Origin: an uncultured Granulosicoccaceae bacterium
GTDB lineage: Bacteria; Pseudomonadota; Gammaproteobacteria; Granulosicoccales; Granulosicoccaceae
Direction of reading: 5' to 3'
Assembly (NCBI GenBank): GCA_937922945.1
Contig: CAKZUP010000048.1
Location: 1-42,427 of the forward strand
Length of the DNA: 42,427 nucleotides
Shown piece by piece: positions 34,028 through 42,427 of the stretch; the first letter of the stretch is position 1, and each line of letters starts with the position of its first letter. The notes beneath the pieces were generated by a model. The model saw nothing but the letters and a program-made list of their open reading frames with translations. It was not told the origin of the DNA and made no database searches. A program made the translations under genes and the position numbers.

Positions 34028-35074
34028 ATGAGTGAACAAACGCGCCTGGCGGTTGTCGGAGCTGGTCTGGTTGGTATAAGACACATCGATGCGATAAGGC
34101 AAGCAAGCGATGTTGAGCTAGTTGCCATTGTCGATACAAACGATGAGGCTCGTGAGTTTGCAGCACACGCGGGCATCAGTTATTACGATTCATTAGCCGA
34201 CATGCTCAAACAAAGCTTGCCAGATGGTGTTGTGATATCCACGCCCACTCTAATGCATGTTGAGCAAGGCATTCAATGTATTGAAGCCGGTTGCCCGATT
34301 CTGGTCGAAAAGCCGGTGGCGGTTACAGCCAAAGATGCTCAATCGTTGGTGCGTGTTGGTGAAGAGCAGGGTGTCGCCATTCTGGTAGGGCATCATCGTC
34401 GCCATAATCCGCTGATTCAAAAGGCACACGCATTAATCGCATCCGGCGAAATTGGCGATGTTCGCAGTGCGCAGGCGAGTTGCTGGTTGTACAAACCAGA
34501 CGACTACTTCGAAGTTGCACCGTGGCGTACAAAAAAAGGTGCCGGTCCCATCTCAGTTAATCTTGTGCACGACGTCGATCTTATGCGTTATTTATTGGGT
34601 GACGTTACGCGTGTGCAGGCTGCGGCAACGAAGAGCGCCAGAGGGTTTGAAAATGAAGATGTTGCTGCCGCGGTTCTAACGTTTGCTAATGGTGTCATCG
34701 GAACCATCAGTGTTTCCGATTCGGTTGTGTCACCCTGGAGTTGGGAATTAACGGCCGCTGAAAATCCGTGTTATCCAGTTACCGATCAAAGTTGCTTGCA
34801 GATTGGTGGTAGCAAAGGCTCGCTGTCGATTCCTGATTTAACACTATGGACGCACCAAGGTGTGAGAAGCTGGTGGGAACCTATATCGGCAACATCTTTT
34901 CCGCAACTCTCATCTGACCCTTTAATTAACCAGATCGAGCACTTTGCTGATGTGATTAACCATAAGGCAACACCTTTGGTGTCGGGGCTGGAAGGAATGA
35001 AATCATTGCAAGTGGTTGAAGCTATTCAGGTGTCTGCCGAGCAAAGAACGGCGATTGATATACAACCCCATTAA
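34028..35074 (+). CDS. Gfo/Idh/MocA-family NAD(P)-dependent oxidoreductase
   Basis: This 348-residue cytosolic dehydrogenase has a Rossmann N-terminus (LAVVGAGLVGIRHIDAI), the signature PILVEKPVAVT and a catalytic helix NLVHDVDLMRYLLGD with the family His/Asp pair. Members oxidise inositols, sugars, uronates or dihydrodiols. It is a distinct paralogue of the gene at 25617 and has no repeat insertion. It is alone on the plus strand, converging on the ring-cleavage operon with a gap of 27 bp; no substrate can be assigned. Confidence 0.9.
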   Translation: MSEQTRLAVVGAGLVGIRHIDAIRQASDVELVAIVDTNDEAREFAAHAGISYYDSLADMLKQSLPDGVVISTPTLMHVEQGIQCIEAGCPILVEKPVAVTAKDAQSLVRVGEEQGVAILVGHHRRHNPLIQKAHALIASGEIGDVRSAQASCWLYKPDDYFEVAPWRTKKGAGPISVNLVHDVDLMRYLLGDVTRVQAAATKSARGFENEDVAAAVLTFANGVIGTISVSDSVVSPWSWELTAAENPCYPVTDQSCLQIGGSKGSLSIPDLTLWTHQGVRSWWEPISATSFPQLSSDPLINQIEHFADVINHKATPLVSGLEGMKSLQVVEAIQVSAEQRTAIDIQPH

Positions 35075-35102
35075 CACCTGAAAGCCATCAACACCTGAAA
35101 GC
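35073..35102. repeat. Two-copy 13-bp direct repeat between convergent genes
   Basis: aacacctgaaagc occurs at 35073-35085 and 35090-35102, a 17-bp period, spanning the stop of the dehydrogenase gene and the stop of the hydratase gene. Confidence 0.6.
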
Positions 35103-35920
35103 TAAGCAGTCGCAAAATCAATACTGACCAAACCAAAGTCACCGAAGTCGGCCTCAAACTCACTACCTGGCGTGGCTTCTATCGGCCGTATGAATGATCC
35201 TGACAGTACCACGTCGCCAGCTTGTAGCCCATCGTTGTATTGGGCAAGCCGTTGCACAAGCCACAGTACCGAGGTGATCGGATCATCAAGCACGCCTGCA
35301 CCCATGCCGGTTTCTTCAACCTCACCGTTACGCTTCACGATAACGCCGACCTTGCGCAGATCGAACGCATCGATTTTATGGCGAGTATCGCTTAACACTA
35401 TCCCGGCGTTTGCGGCGTTATCCGAGATGGTGTCGACGATAATGCGATTTTGGCCGGTTGCAGGGTCTTTGCGAAGAATGCGAGTATCCAGAATTTCCAA
35501 TGAGGCAACAACGCTGTCGGTTGCTGATATAACATCATCGCGAGTTGCGTTTGCCCCTTGAAGGTTACTACCCATAACAAAGGCAATCTCCGCCTCTATG
35601 CGCGGTTCTATAAATCGACCGGCGGGAATCTTCGTACCAGAATCGAAGTGCATATCGTCGAATAGCACGCCGCTGTCAGGCGTTTCTATGTTCAGCGCTC
35701 TTTGCATGGTTTTTGAAGTTAAACCAATCTTTCGCCCTGTGATGCGAGCGCCAGCTGAAACTTTGCGTTTTACTAACGCCGATTGAACCGCATAGGCATC
35801 ATCGAGTGTCATACCCGGGTTAGCGAGACTCAACAGGGGAATTTGTTTGCCACTGCGTTCAGCTTCGAACAATTGCTCTGCTGCTTGTGCAATAGCATCC
35901 GGGCTAAGCATCGTGTTCAT
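35102..35920 (-). CDS. hpaH: 2-oxo-hept-4-ene-1,7-dioate hydratase (HpaH/HpcG-like)
   Basis: This 272-residue protein belongs to the hydratase/FAH-related family (MhpD/HpcG). It adds water to 2-oxo-hept-4-ene-1,7-dioate in the homoprotocatechuate meta-cleavage pathway. Motifs are ITGRKIGLTSKTMQRAL, FIEPRIEAEIAFVM with the metal-binding acids, and VLSGSFIRPIEATPGSEFEA. The length is the family norm. It is the last gene of the minus-strand set and overlaps its neighbour by 17 nt. A 2-oxopent-4-enoate hydratase is the main alternative; the dioxygenase next door favours the homoprotocatechuate role. Confidence 0.85.
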   Translation of the reverse strand: MNTMLSPDAIAQAAEQLFEAERSGKQIPLLSLANPGMTLDDAYAVQSALVKRKVSAGARITGRKIGLTSKTMQRALNIETPDSGVLFDDMHFDSGTKIPAGRFIEPRIEAEIAFVMGSNLQGANATRDDVISATDSVVASLEILDTRILRKDPATGQNRIIVDTISDNAANAGIVLSDTRHKIDAFDLRKVGVIVKRNGEVEETGMGAGVLDDPITSVLWLVQRLAQYNDGLQAGDVVLSGSFIRPIEATPGSEFEADFGDFGLVSIDFATA

Positions 35921-36791
35921 CCTTCACGCCGTTTTGCAGCGTGCCAATACCCTCACCTGTAATTTCAATGTTGTCCCCGGGTACTAAAAATTTCGGTGGG
36001 TCGAAGCGTGCACCTGCGCCGGTTGGTGTACCGCTGACGATGATGTCGCCGGGAAGCAGGGTGGTGAACGTGGATATGTATTCTATTTGTCGGGCAACAG
36101 GAAACAGCATACGTCCGGTTCGATCTGTTTGACGAATTTCATCGTTAACTTTGGTTTCAAGTGCAACATCAAGAATTTGACTGTGCTCGGTAAACGGGAC
36201 AAGCCAAGGCCCCATGGCGCCAGAGCCATCGAAGTTTTTGCCTTGAGTGACGTTAAATTTTGCATGACGTACCCAATCGCGAAGAGTGCCTTCATTACAC
36301 ATGGTAAGAGCGGCTATGTGATTAAGTGCGTCTGACTGAGCAATGCGTCTTCCACCTTTACCAATAACGACGGCTATTTCACCTTCGTAGTCCAACTTAT
36401 CACTCTCCGGTGGCCGCGTAAGAGGGGTCTGGTGGCCAACAAAGGAGCTTGGAAAACGCACAAATAATGACATATTAGGCGGTGCCTGAACCCCGTCTTT
36501 ATATTCGGCGTTTCTATCCGGGAAGTTAACCCCGACGCAAATAATTTTCCCTGGGTCCGGAATGGGAATTTCCCAGCTAAAGCTGCCTGACGGGTGTGTA
36601 ACTTCCCGACCTTGTGCAGCGTTTACTAGCTGGTCGAGTGCGTTATCGTGAATAACGTTTTTCAACGTAGGCCATTGTGGGAACTCATCAGACAAAGCGA
36701 TAAACCCTGAATCGACTATAACGCCATACAATGATTGGCCGTTGGCAGATACTGTCGCTATACGATTTTCTGGTGTGTTTGAATTATTCAT
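35904..36791 (-). CDS. hpaG: FAH-family isomerase/decarboxylase (HpaG-like)
   Basis: This 295-residue fumarylacetoacetate hydrolase-family protein has the metal site KLDYEGEIAVVIGKGG, ICVGVNFPDR and the closing VSGTPTGAGARFDPP. In homoprotocatechuate pathways this family performs the isomerisation of carboxymethyl-hydroxymuconate and the decarboxylation of 5-oxopent-3-ene-1,2,5-tricarboxylate. It is a single-domain copy rather than the two-domain HpaG of enterics. It overlaps the dioxygenase gene by 4 nt and the hydratase gene by 17 nt, so all three are translationally coupled. Confidence 0.82.
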   Translation of the reverse strand: MNNSNTPENRIATVSANGQSLYGVIVDSGFIALSDEFPQWPTLKNVIHDNALDQLVNAAQGREVTHPSGSFSWEIPIPDPGKIICVGVNFPDRNAEYKDGVQAPPNMSLFVRFPSSFVGHQTPLTRPPESDKLDYEGEIAVVIGKGGRRIAQSDALNHIAALTMCNEGTLRDWVRHAKFNVTQGKNFDGSGAMGPWLVPFTEHSQILDVALETKVNDEIRQTDRTGRMLFPVARQIEYISTFTTLLPGDIIVSGTPTGAGARFDPPKFLVPGDNIEITGEGIGTLQNGVKDEHDA

Positions 36792-37768
36792 GGCGCGATT
36801 ATCGGAGATGCTGTGAGGTCGGGGTCTCTAACGTTTGTATCGTGGAATGGTGAGCCGTGCTCAAACCAGCTTTTTGGCGCAGCAGCGCCCCACAGTGTTT
36901 GACGTTGAGGGTCGGTCAAGTCCCATCGAATGGCTTCATGGTCCGGATCGATGGTTTGGTAGTCGGAACAGTAAATTTCTGTTCGATGACCATCCGGGTC
37001 GAGAATGTATAGAAAGAACGCGTTCGAAATGCCATGTCGGCCAGGTCCGCGTTCTATGTTAGACACATAGCCTGTGGTAGACATTAAATCGAGCAAATCA
37101 ATAATATTTAACGGTGTCGGTACCCAGAACGCCACGTGATGCATACGTGGCCCACGGCCATTCGTAAATGCTATATCGTGAACCCCACCTTTTCGATGCG
37201 CCCAGGCGGCCCAGAGACTTCCGGTTTTTTCATCTTCGGTGTACTCGGTTACGCGAAACCCCAACTCATTGTAGAACGCTACAGATTCATCAACGTTTGG
37301 GCTAAAACAATTAAAGTGATCGATACGCAGTGGTTTCACACCTTTGTATAACGCATATTTCTGATGAATAGATTCCAGCCTATCCATGCGAGCATAAAAT
37401 TCCAACGGAATACCATGCGGGTCGCGGGTGCAAAAAGTTTTGGATTGAAAAGGGCGATTAACCCATTCAACAGGCAAGTCGCGACTTGTAAACCAAGCTG
37501 CGGCTTTGTCTAAGTGATCTTCATCGAATACCTTGAATGCCAGTTCGCTTACTTGTGGCGTATCGCCTTTTCTTAGTACCAGGCAATGATGACCTCGCTC
37601 TTCCATTGCGCGAAGATAAATGCGTTGGTGGTCTTCATGAGTTACTTGCAAGCCGAGCGTATCAACATAGAAGGCGCGGCTTTTTGTAAGGTCTGTTACC
37701 TCTAACTCAACATGACTAAGTCGCAGTATGTTGAACGGCGGATCAAAAATCGGAGCAGGTATTGGCAT
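36788..37768 (-). CDS. hpaD: Extradiol 3,4-dihydroxyphenylacetate 2,3-dioxygenase (type I)
   Basis: This 326-residue two-domain vicinal-oxygen-chelate dioxygenase opens homoprotocatechuate next to its hydroxyls, giving 5-carboxymethyl-2-hydroxymuconate semialdehyde. The Fe(II)/Mn(II) ligands are His151 (LRIDHFNCF), His211 (RMHHVAFW) and Glu264 (GHRTEIYCSDY). His245 in GRHGISNAFF is a likely second-sphere residue. An AGGA lies about 10 nt before ATG on the minus strand. It sits 96 bp after the semialdehyde dehydrogenase gene. Type I HPCD/MndD proteins are the closest match from memory. Confidence 0.88.
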   Translation of the reverse strand: MPIPAPIFDPPFNILRLSHVELEVTDLTKSRAFYVDTLGLQVTHEDHQRIYLRAMEERGHHCLVLRKGDTPQVSELAFKVFDEDHLDKAAAWFTSRDLPVEWVNRPFQSKTFCTRDPHGIPLEFYARMDRLESIHQKYALYKGVKPLRIDHFNCFSPNVDESVAFYNELGFRVTEYTEDEKTGSLWAAWAHRKGGVHDIAFTNGRGPRMHHVAFWVPTPLNIIDLLDLMSTTGYVSNIERGPGRHGISNAFFLYILDPDGHRTEIYCSDYQTIDPDHEAIRWDLTDPQRQTLWGAAAPKSWFEHGSPFHDTNVRDPDLTASPIIAP

Positions 37769-37864
37769 AAATTAATATTCCTGACTGTGCGGTTACGTTG
37801 GTGGCTTGAGTTTCAAATTCAGGCGTACCGGCGTTCGCATCGAATAACGATAATTAAGTATAAG

Positions 37865-39397
37865 CTAACTCGGCAATGCGCCTAGTTGCGGGATGCGGTG
37901 TTCGCCATTGGCAAATGCCACGTTTTTTTGTTCCATATAGAATTCAAACGACCAATCGCCGCCATCGCGACCTATGCCGCTGGCTTTAACGCCACCGAAT
38001 GGTGTTGGCAAGTGACGGTTGTTTTCCGAATTAACCCAGATCATGCCGGCTTCCATGGCATCAGAGAAACGCAGGGCGCGTGATAAGTTTTCTGTCCAAA
38101 GATAACCAGCGAGCCCGTATATTGTATCGTTAGCGATTTCCAAGGCTTCCGCTTCTGTATCAAATTCGAGCATGGTGAGCACTGGGCCGAAAATTTCTTC
38201 CTGACTAATTCGCATACCCGATGTTGCGTTGGTGAACAGCGTTGGCTGCACAAACCAGCCGCTATCGCCAATTCGTTCGCCACCGGCAACAATCTCTGCA
38301 CCGTCTTCCCGTGCCACACTCATATAAGACATGACCTTATCGAAATGTGTTTTATGAATAAGAGGCCCAATCTCTGTTGCAGGATCGAGTGGGTGGCCAA
38401 CTAGAATGTTATTAACCCGGGCGATGAGTTTTTCGCGAAATTCTTTCGCAACGCTTTGTTGAACCAGTAATCGGCTGGAAGACGTGCAGCGTTCACCGTT
38501 TAATGAATAGATCATAAAAACAGCTGCATCCAAGGCACGATCAAGATTGGCATCATCGAACACCACAACTGGATTTTTTCCACCCAATTCAAAATGCATA
38601 CGCTTTAATGTATCCGCGCCTTGTTTGGTAATCATCGAGCCGGTTTTGCTTTCTCCAACAAATGAAATGGCTTTTATATCCGGATGCTCAGTGAGCGCTC
38701 GGCCGGTGTCTTCGCCAAAACCGTTCACCAGATTCCAGACGCCAGCAGGCAATCCTGCTTCGTGCGCAATCTCTGCTAAAAGTCGTGCGGTTAAAGGTGA
38801 GAATTCAGCTGGTTTATGCACCACGGTGCAACCAGCAGCAAGTGCGGGTGCAATTTTCCAGGTGGACAACATAAACGGTGTGTTCCAGGGCGTGATAACT
38901 CCAACAGGGCCTATTGCCTGTCGCGATGTTACGTTTAAATGCGTTGCCGTGGGTAGTGATTGACCGTTGCGTGCACCCGGTGCCTGATCGGCGAAGAAGC
39001 GAAAGTTTTCTGCCCCGCGCAATGCTGCCTTCGACATGAAGCGTAATGCTTGGCCGGTATCCCAGCTTTCACACAGCGCAATTTCTTCTGCACGTTCCAC
39101 AATTAGATCGGCGATACGATGCAGGATTTCACGTCGCTTCGAACCGGGTGTACTCGACCATTCTTTGAATGCGTGTTTGGCAGCTTTAGCCGCTGCATCA
39201 ACATCATCCTCACTACCACGTGCAACCGATGCGATGAAACTTTCATCAACTGGAGAATGAATGTCGAATGTGTCGCCCGATGAGGCAGCACGTGTTTCAC
39301 CGTTGATTAAGTTCAGAATTCCTGTGTCTTTAAAACGAGACAGATAAGTCTCCAGGCTACTCAGGTTTGCGTTGAGTTTGTCAGAGGCTGCATTCAT
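37865..39397 (-). CDS. hpaE: 5-carboxymethyl-2-hydroxymuconate semialdehyde dehydrogenase (HpaE-like)
   Basis: This 510-residue NAD-dependent aldehyde dehydrogenase has the catalytic Cys304 (LNGERCTSSS) and general base Glu270 (HFELGGKNP), with Asn172 (TPWNTPF) and Lys195 (HKPAEFSP) in the cofactor and oxyanion sites. It would oxidise the ring-cleavage semialdehyde to 5-carboxymethyl-2-hydroxymuconate. Its place just upstream of the extradiol dioxygenase gene supports HpaE over a generic aldehyde dehydrogenase. GGAAGA precedes the ATG. Confidence 0.87.
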   Translation of the reverse strand: MNAASDKLNANLSSLETYLSRFKDTGILNLINGETRAASSGDTFDIHSPVDESFIASVARGSEDDVDAAAKAAKHAFKEWSSTPGSKRREILHRIADLIVERAEEIALCESWDTGQALRFMSKAALRGAENFRFFADQAPGARNGQSLPTATHLNVTSRQAIGPVGVITPWNTPFMLSTWKIAPALAAGCTVVHKPAEFSPLTARLLAEIAHEAGLPAGVWNLVNGFGEDTGRALTEHPDIKAISFVGESKTGSMITKQGADTLKRMHFELGGKNPVVVFDDANLDRALDAAVFMIYSLNGERCTSSSRLLVQQSVAKEFREKLIARVNNILVGHPLDPATEIGPLIHKTHFDKVMSYMSVAREDGAEIVAGGERIGDSGWFVQPTLFTNATSGMRISQEEIFGPVLTMLEFDTEAEALEIANDTIYGLAGYLWTENLSRALRFSDAMEAGMIWVNSENNRHLPTPFGGVKASGIGRDGGDWSFEFYMEQKNVAFANGEHRIPQLGALPS

Positions 39398-39469
39398 GAG
39401 TGTTCTTCCGCTAAGTAGTCACGAATTGAATCCGTGCTCAGGTTAATGTCTAGTTTATGAGTCCGCACG

Positions 39470-40357
39470 CTAGGTTCCGTTTGCCGACTGATCGGAGGGC
39501 AATGGAATAACCAGTCCGTCATAGCCAATATGCAACTCACCGTGCCAGTGCTCTGCAGCGGCAGCTTTCCACTCTTTCTCACCGTAGTCTGGATCATCAG
39601 AGGGTATAAGATGGTGTAGTGCAAGCGCCCCGGCCTTGGCTCGCGTTGCCAGTTTTGCAGCATCGTGGGCAAAGGTGTGTGAGCGCATCCAATGATGCAT
39701 TAGCCGATCGTCCGCATTACCAATACGTTTGAATAAAGCGGGCAGTGCAGCTTCTAACATGGCCTCATGAATTAGCAGATCACAACCGCTTGCCCAATCG
39801 GCCAGTGTATCCAAGGGCGCTGTATCGCCAGAGAAAACCACGTGCGAACACGTAGATTTAAACGACAATGCGAAACAATCCACCAACGGCGGGTGTTGAA
39901 CGCGCATAGCATCAATACTAATACCGTGGTTACTCATTACATGACCAGCATCAATAACATGAATCTTTAGCAGCGAGCGCAAGTCTGGGCGGCCTTCATC
40001 GGCTATTCGCAGTTCGATATCAGCTTGCATTGAAGCGATGAAGTTATTCCAGTAGTGCTCCAGCCCCTCAGGGCCCCAGACATCAACTTGCGTGTTGAGT
40101 CCTGCCGTCCAGGCTGTGTGCATCAACGGGCCTAGTTCGAGGTAATGGTCTGAATGCAGGTGTGTGATTAAAATCAACGACAGCGTTTTTAATTGCATGC
40201 CTTGATCAATAAGTCCTTTAGTGACTCCCAGTCCGCAATCTACAACGATTTTCTGACCGTTCATGCACAGCAAGTTTGACGTGGGCATGGATGAGCCCGG
40301 GCGGATAGCCGGGCCACCTTTGGTGCCTAACAGTGCAACATAGGAATCGGACGTCAT
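39470..40357 (-). CDS. Metallo-beta-lactamase-fold hydrolase (RNase Z/arylsulfatase-like)
   Basis: This 295-residue protein has the two-metal motif THLHSDHYLE (His66, His68, Asp70, His71), VVFSGDTAPLD with the bridging Asp, HEAMLE, and RSHTFAHDAAKLATRAKA followed by LHHLIPSDDP. It most resembles the RNase Z-like metal-dependent hydrolases, often annotated arylsulfatase or lactonase. There is no signal peptide, so it is cytosolic. It lies between the aminotransferase gene and hpaE on the same strand; a lactone or ester step in aromatic catabolism is a possible role, but it is not a textbook pathway member. Confidence 0.85.
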   Translation of the reverse strand: MTSDSYVALLGTKGGPAIRPGSSMPTSNLLCMNGQKIVVDCGLGVTKGLIDQGMQLKTLSLILITHLHSDHYLELGPLMHTAWTAGLNTQVDVWGPEGLEHYWNNFIASMQADIELRIADEGRPDLRSLLKIHVIDAGHVMSNHGISIDAMRVQHPPLVDCFALSFKSTCSHVVFSGDTAPLDTLADWASGCDLLIHEAMLEAALPALFKRIGNADDRLMHHWMRSHTFAHDAAKLATRAKAGALALHHLIPSDDPDYGEKEWKAAAAEHWHGELHIGYDGLVIPLPSDQSANGT

Positions 40358-40413
40358 TTAACTAACCATTAAATTTAAATTGCTGCATTGAGCTGTGAAA
40401 CCGCATAGCCGAA

Positions 40414-41760
40414 CTAAACGGCATTGAAGCCTGTGTCAAGCGCAGAGAGAATCGTATTAACATTGCCCTCTGTTAACACCAGCGGCGGGGATAAAATGAT
40501 ATTCGGACCGGAGACGCGTACCATGGCTCCGGCACTATAGACAGCCTCTTGTATGGTCGAAGCAGTTTTCGGGTCGATAGGCGTTTTGTTTTCACGATCA
40601 CTAACCACCTCCAAAGCGGTCATTAATCCATGTCCACCACGAACATCGCCTATAAGCGTGTGTTTCTCCTGCAGTGCTTTACAGCCTTCATACAGTTGTG
40701 TTCCGCGTTGGGCTGCATTCTCAATAACGTTCAGGCGTTTTGTTTCTTCAAGGCAAGCCAGTGCTGCGGCTGCGCCTACCGGGTGGCCGGAGTAGGTATA
40801 GCCATGACCAATTTTGGCGGAAGGATTGCCTTCGAACGCCTCGACCATTCGTTCACCCAGCATAACGGCACCAAATGGGAAATAGCCATTCGTAATCGCT
40901 TTTGCCGTGCACATCATGTCTGGCTTCACACCCCACAAACGCGCACCAGACCATGCACCGGTTCGGCCATATGCGGTGATGACTTCATCTGTTATAAATA
41001 ATATTCCGTGCTCATTACAAATTTTCTGCACCATCGGCGCAAAGCTTTTGTGAGGTGGAATAACGCCACCGGCACCGAGTATCGGCTCCATAATCATAGC
41101 CGCGATAGTATTGGGGCCTTGAAATTTAATTTCATCAACCAAGGCTTCAACGCACAACTGAGCCAATTTTTCAGGATCGGTTTCGTTGAAGGGGTTGCGA
41201 TAAGTATAGGGTGCAGGAATGTGAAAACAGCCTGGCAGTAAAGGTTCGTAAGCTTCCCTGAATGGGGCGTTTCCATTCACACTGGCACAACCCATGTGTG
41301 TGCCGTGATAGCCTTTTTTGAGGCTTAAGAATTTTGTTCTGCCAGATTCACCACGTAACTTATGATACTGACGCGCCAACCTCAGCGCTGTTTCAACCGA
41401 ATCTGATCCGCCTGATGTAAAGAAGGCGCGGCTCAGGCCATCAGGTTCAAAGAAATTTGCCAACTCGTACGATAGTTCGATTGCAACGTCGTTGGTGGTT
41501 CCGCGAAAAGTGGAGTAGTACGGCATTTTTTCCAACTGCGCAGCGATGGCATCTTTCACAGGTTGGCAAGAGTAGCCGAGATTCACATTCCATAAGCCGC
41601 CTACCGCATCGACTACGCTGTGTCCATCGATATCCTGAATTTCAACGCCTTGGGATTCGGTGATGATTTTGGGGCGGTTGTTTTGGCTATCTTCGGGCGA
41701 GGTCATTGGGTGCCACAAGAAGCGCGCGTTGTTTTCGGTTAGAAAATTTGAACCTTTCAT
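40414..41760 (-). CDS. Class III (omega-) aminotransferase
   Basis: This protein of about 448 residues is a fold-type I, class III PLP aminotransferase. It has AFFTSGGSDSVETALRLAR (phosphate site), LKKGYHGTHMGCASVNGN, ITDEVITAYGRTG and the Schiff-base Lys in MCTAKAITNGYFP. Members use omega-amino acids, polyamines or beta-alanine with pyruvate or 2-oxoglutarate. The frame opens at TTG 41811, but ATG 41760 gives the usual N-terminus. The divergent neighbour is a PuuC-like aldehyde dehydrogenase, the natural next enzyme after amine transamination. Confidence 0.88.
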   Translation of the reverse strand: MKGSNFLTENNARFLWHPMTSPEDSQNNRPKIITESQGVEIQDIDGHSVVDAVGGLWNVNLGYSCQPVKDAIAAQLEKMPYYSTFRGTTNDVAIELSYELANFFEPDGLSRAFFTSGGSDSVETALRLARQYHKLRGESGRTKFLSLKKGYHGTHMGCASVNGNAPFREAYEPLLPGCFHIPAPYTYRNPFNETDPEKLAQLCVEALVDEIKFQGPNTIAAMIMEPILGAGGVIPPHKSFAPMVQKICNEHGILFITDEVITAYGRTGAWSGARLWGVKPDMMCTAKAITNGYFPFGAVMLGERMVEAFEGNPSAKIGHGYTYSGHPVGAAAALACLEETKRLNVIENAAQRGTQLYEGCKALQEKHTLIGDVRGGHGLMTALEVVSDRENKTPIDPKTASTIQEAVYSAGAMVRVSGPNIILSPPLVLTEGNVNTILSALDTGFNAV

Positions 41761-41918
41761 GGGCGAAACTCGATCTTGGTTGTAAAGAGTTTGACAACTA
41801 ATACTTAACAAGGCAAGCTTTTTTCAGAATGGGCGGAATTCACCCTCGCACCGCCGGAGAATAAGATGTTTCAACGCACCAACCCCATCAACACCGAGAC
41901 TGCCCAGGTAATTAGTTT

Positions 41919-42427
41919 ATGAATCAAGCGGGTATTGATACGCTGCGTCGGACTAGCCTTCCTGCGCAACATCACATCATCGACGGTCGGTCTTGCGCAT
42001 CCAGCGAAGGGCGAACCATGCAGGTTATTTCGCCCATAGATGGAACCGTACTAACGACTATTCCCAGCGGCACGATTGACGATGTCGAGCGTGCCGTAAC
42101 AGCTGCGCGCGTTGCGTTCAATGATCGTCGCTGGGCAGGCCAGTCGCCGGCCGAGCGGAAGAAAGTGCTGATGAGTTGGTCAGAGCTGATTCAGAAGCAC
42201 GCGTTGGAATTAGCGGTTCTGGGTGTGCAGGACAACGGTACTGAAATTTCCATGGCGCTCAAGGCCGAACCGGGGTCGGCTGCTGCAACCATACGTTACT
42301 ACGCTGAAGCGCTCGATAAAATCTATGGCGAAATTGCGCCAACCGCCAGCGACGTGCTCGGGATGATTCACAAAGAGCCGGTAGGTGTAGTCGGTGCGAT
42401 TATTCCGTGGAATTTTCCACTGATGAT
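41919..42427 (+). CDS. Aldehyde dehydrogenase, PuuC-like, truncated by the window edge
   Basis: The first 169 codons of an aldehyde dehydrogenase are present; the gene runs off the right end. The visible part has the family N-terminus (HHIIDGRSCASSEG, VISPIDGTVL), an RYYAEALDKIYGEIAPT stretch like PuuC/gamma-glutamylaminobutyraldehyde dehydrogenases, and the cofactor motif VGAIIPWNFPL. The catalytic Glu and Cys lie outside the window. It is divergent from the class III aminotransferase gene across about 160 bp, suggesting a joint amine-to-acid pathway. Confidence 0.85.
   Translation, partial: MNQAGIDTLRRTSLPAQHHIIDGRSCASSEGRTMQVISPIDGTVLTTIPSGTIDDVERAVTAARVAFNDRRWAGQSPAERKKVLMSWSELIQKHALELAVLGVQDNGTEISMALKAEPGSAAATIRYYAEALDKIYGEIAPTASDVLGMIHKEPVGVVGAIIPWNFPLM

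Noticed and set aside
39394..39672. 92-codon minus-strand frame ending at the hpaE start
   Set aside because: Most of it overlaps the MBL gene in another frame and it has no recognisable fold; treated as a shadow.
1..42427. CRISPR arrays, insertion sequences, integrases, tRNA-linked attachment sites
   Set aside because: No repeat-spacer pattern, transposase or integrase frame, or cloverleaf sequence was seen by eye on either strand.

Overview
The window looks like a chromosomal segment of a heterotrophic, probably marine Gram-negative bacterium. It is dense with ABC-importer, uronate-catabolism, aromatic ring-cleavage, Tat and lipoprotein genes, and I see no rRNA, tRNA, phage, insertion sequence, integrase or CRISPR array. 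The taxon cannot be fixed from the sequence; a proteobacterium is the best guess because the central operon parallels the alginate systems of Sphingomonas and Agrobacterium.

Layout. 1-6.5 kb: a mixed set of single genes (AEC transporter, flavin reductase, class I aminotransferase with a divergent LysR regulator), then a Tat-exported intradiol-dioxygenase-like protein, a ferric-reductase-like haem membrane protein and a PhyH dioxygenase. 6.9-10.1 kb: a 1069-residue PAS/GAF/GGDEF/EAL cyclic-di-GMP protein. 10.2-13.6 kb: aldo/keto reductase, DUF3565 protein, M24 peptidase-like hydrolase, glutathione transferase.

14.0-27.9 kb is the most coherent region: a GntR/FCD regulator with its own promoter and palindromes, then an importer closely resembling AlgS-AlgM1-AlgM2-AlgQ (the AlgQ-type binding protein keeps the calcium-site motif), a signal-less PL15 exolyase whose key residues fall at the same numbers I recall for Atu3025, an SDR reductase and a mannonate dehydratase. 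A MATE exporter and two further oxidoreductases follow. dgoK and dgoA lie at 29.8-31.4 kb, beyond an opposed MttB-family methyltransferase. The likely flow is: oligouronide imported intact, cut to monomers in the cytoplasm, reduced to 2-keto-3-deoxyhexonate, phosphorylated and cleaved to pyruvate and glyceraldehyde 3-phosphate. The kinase/aldolase pair is of the galactonate type, which does not match the expected gluconate-type intermediate and is the main puzzle.

31.4-35.1 kb: an EamA exporter, a decayed SDR pseudogene, a glycerophosphodiesterase lipoprotein and a Gfo/Idh/MocA dehydrogenase. 35.1-41.8 kb, minus strand: part of the homoprotocatechuate meta-cleavage pathway (semialdehyde dehydrogenase, extradiol dioxygenase, FAH-family decarboxylase/isomerase, hydratase) downstream of a class III aminotransferase and a metallo-beta-lactamase-fold hydrolase. 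A PuuC-like aldehyde dehydrogenase starts divergently and runs off the right edge.

No single wholly new system is proven. The best leads are the uronide operon with its stereochemical mismatch, the Tat/haem membrane pair, a dehydrogenase with an in-frame 15-bp repeat rich in Asp, Lys and Cys, and two genes whose only well-placed ribosome binding sites lead to AUU or AUC codons.
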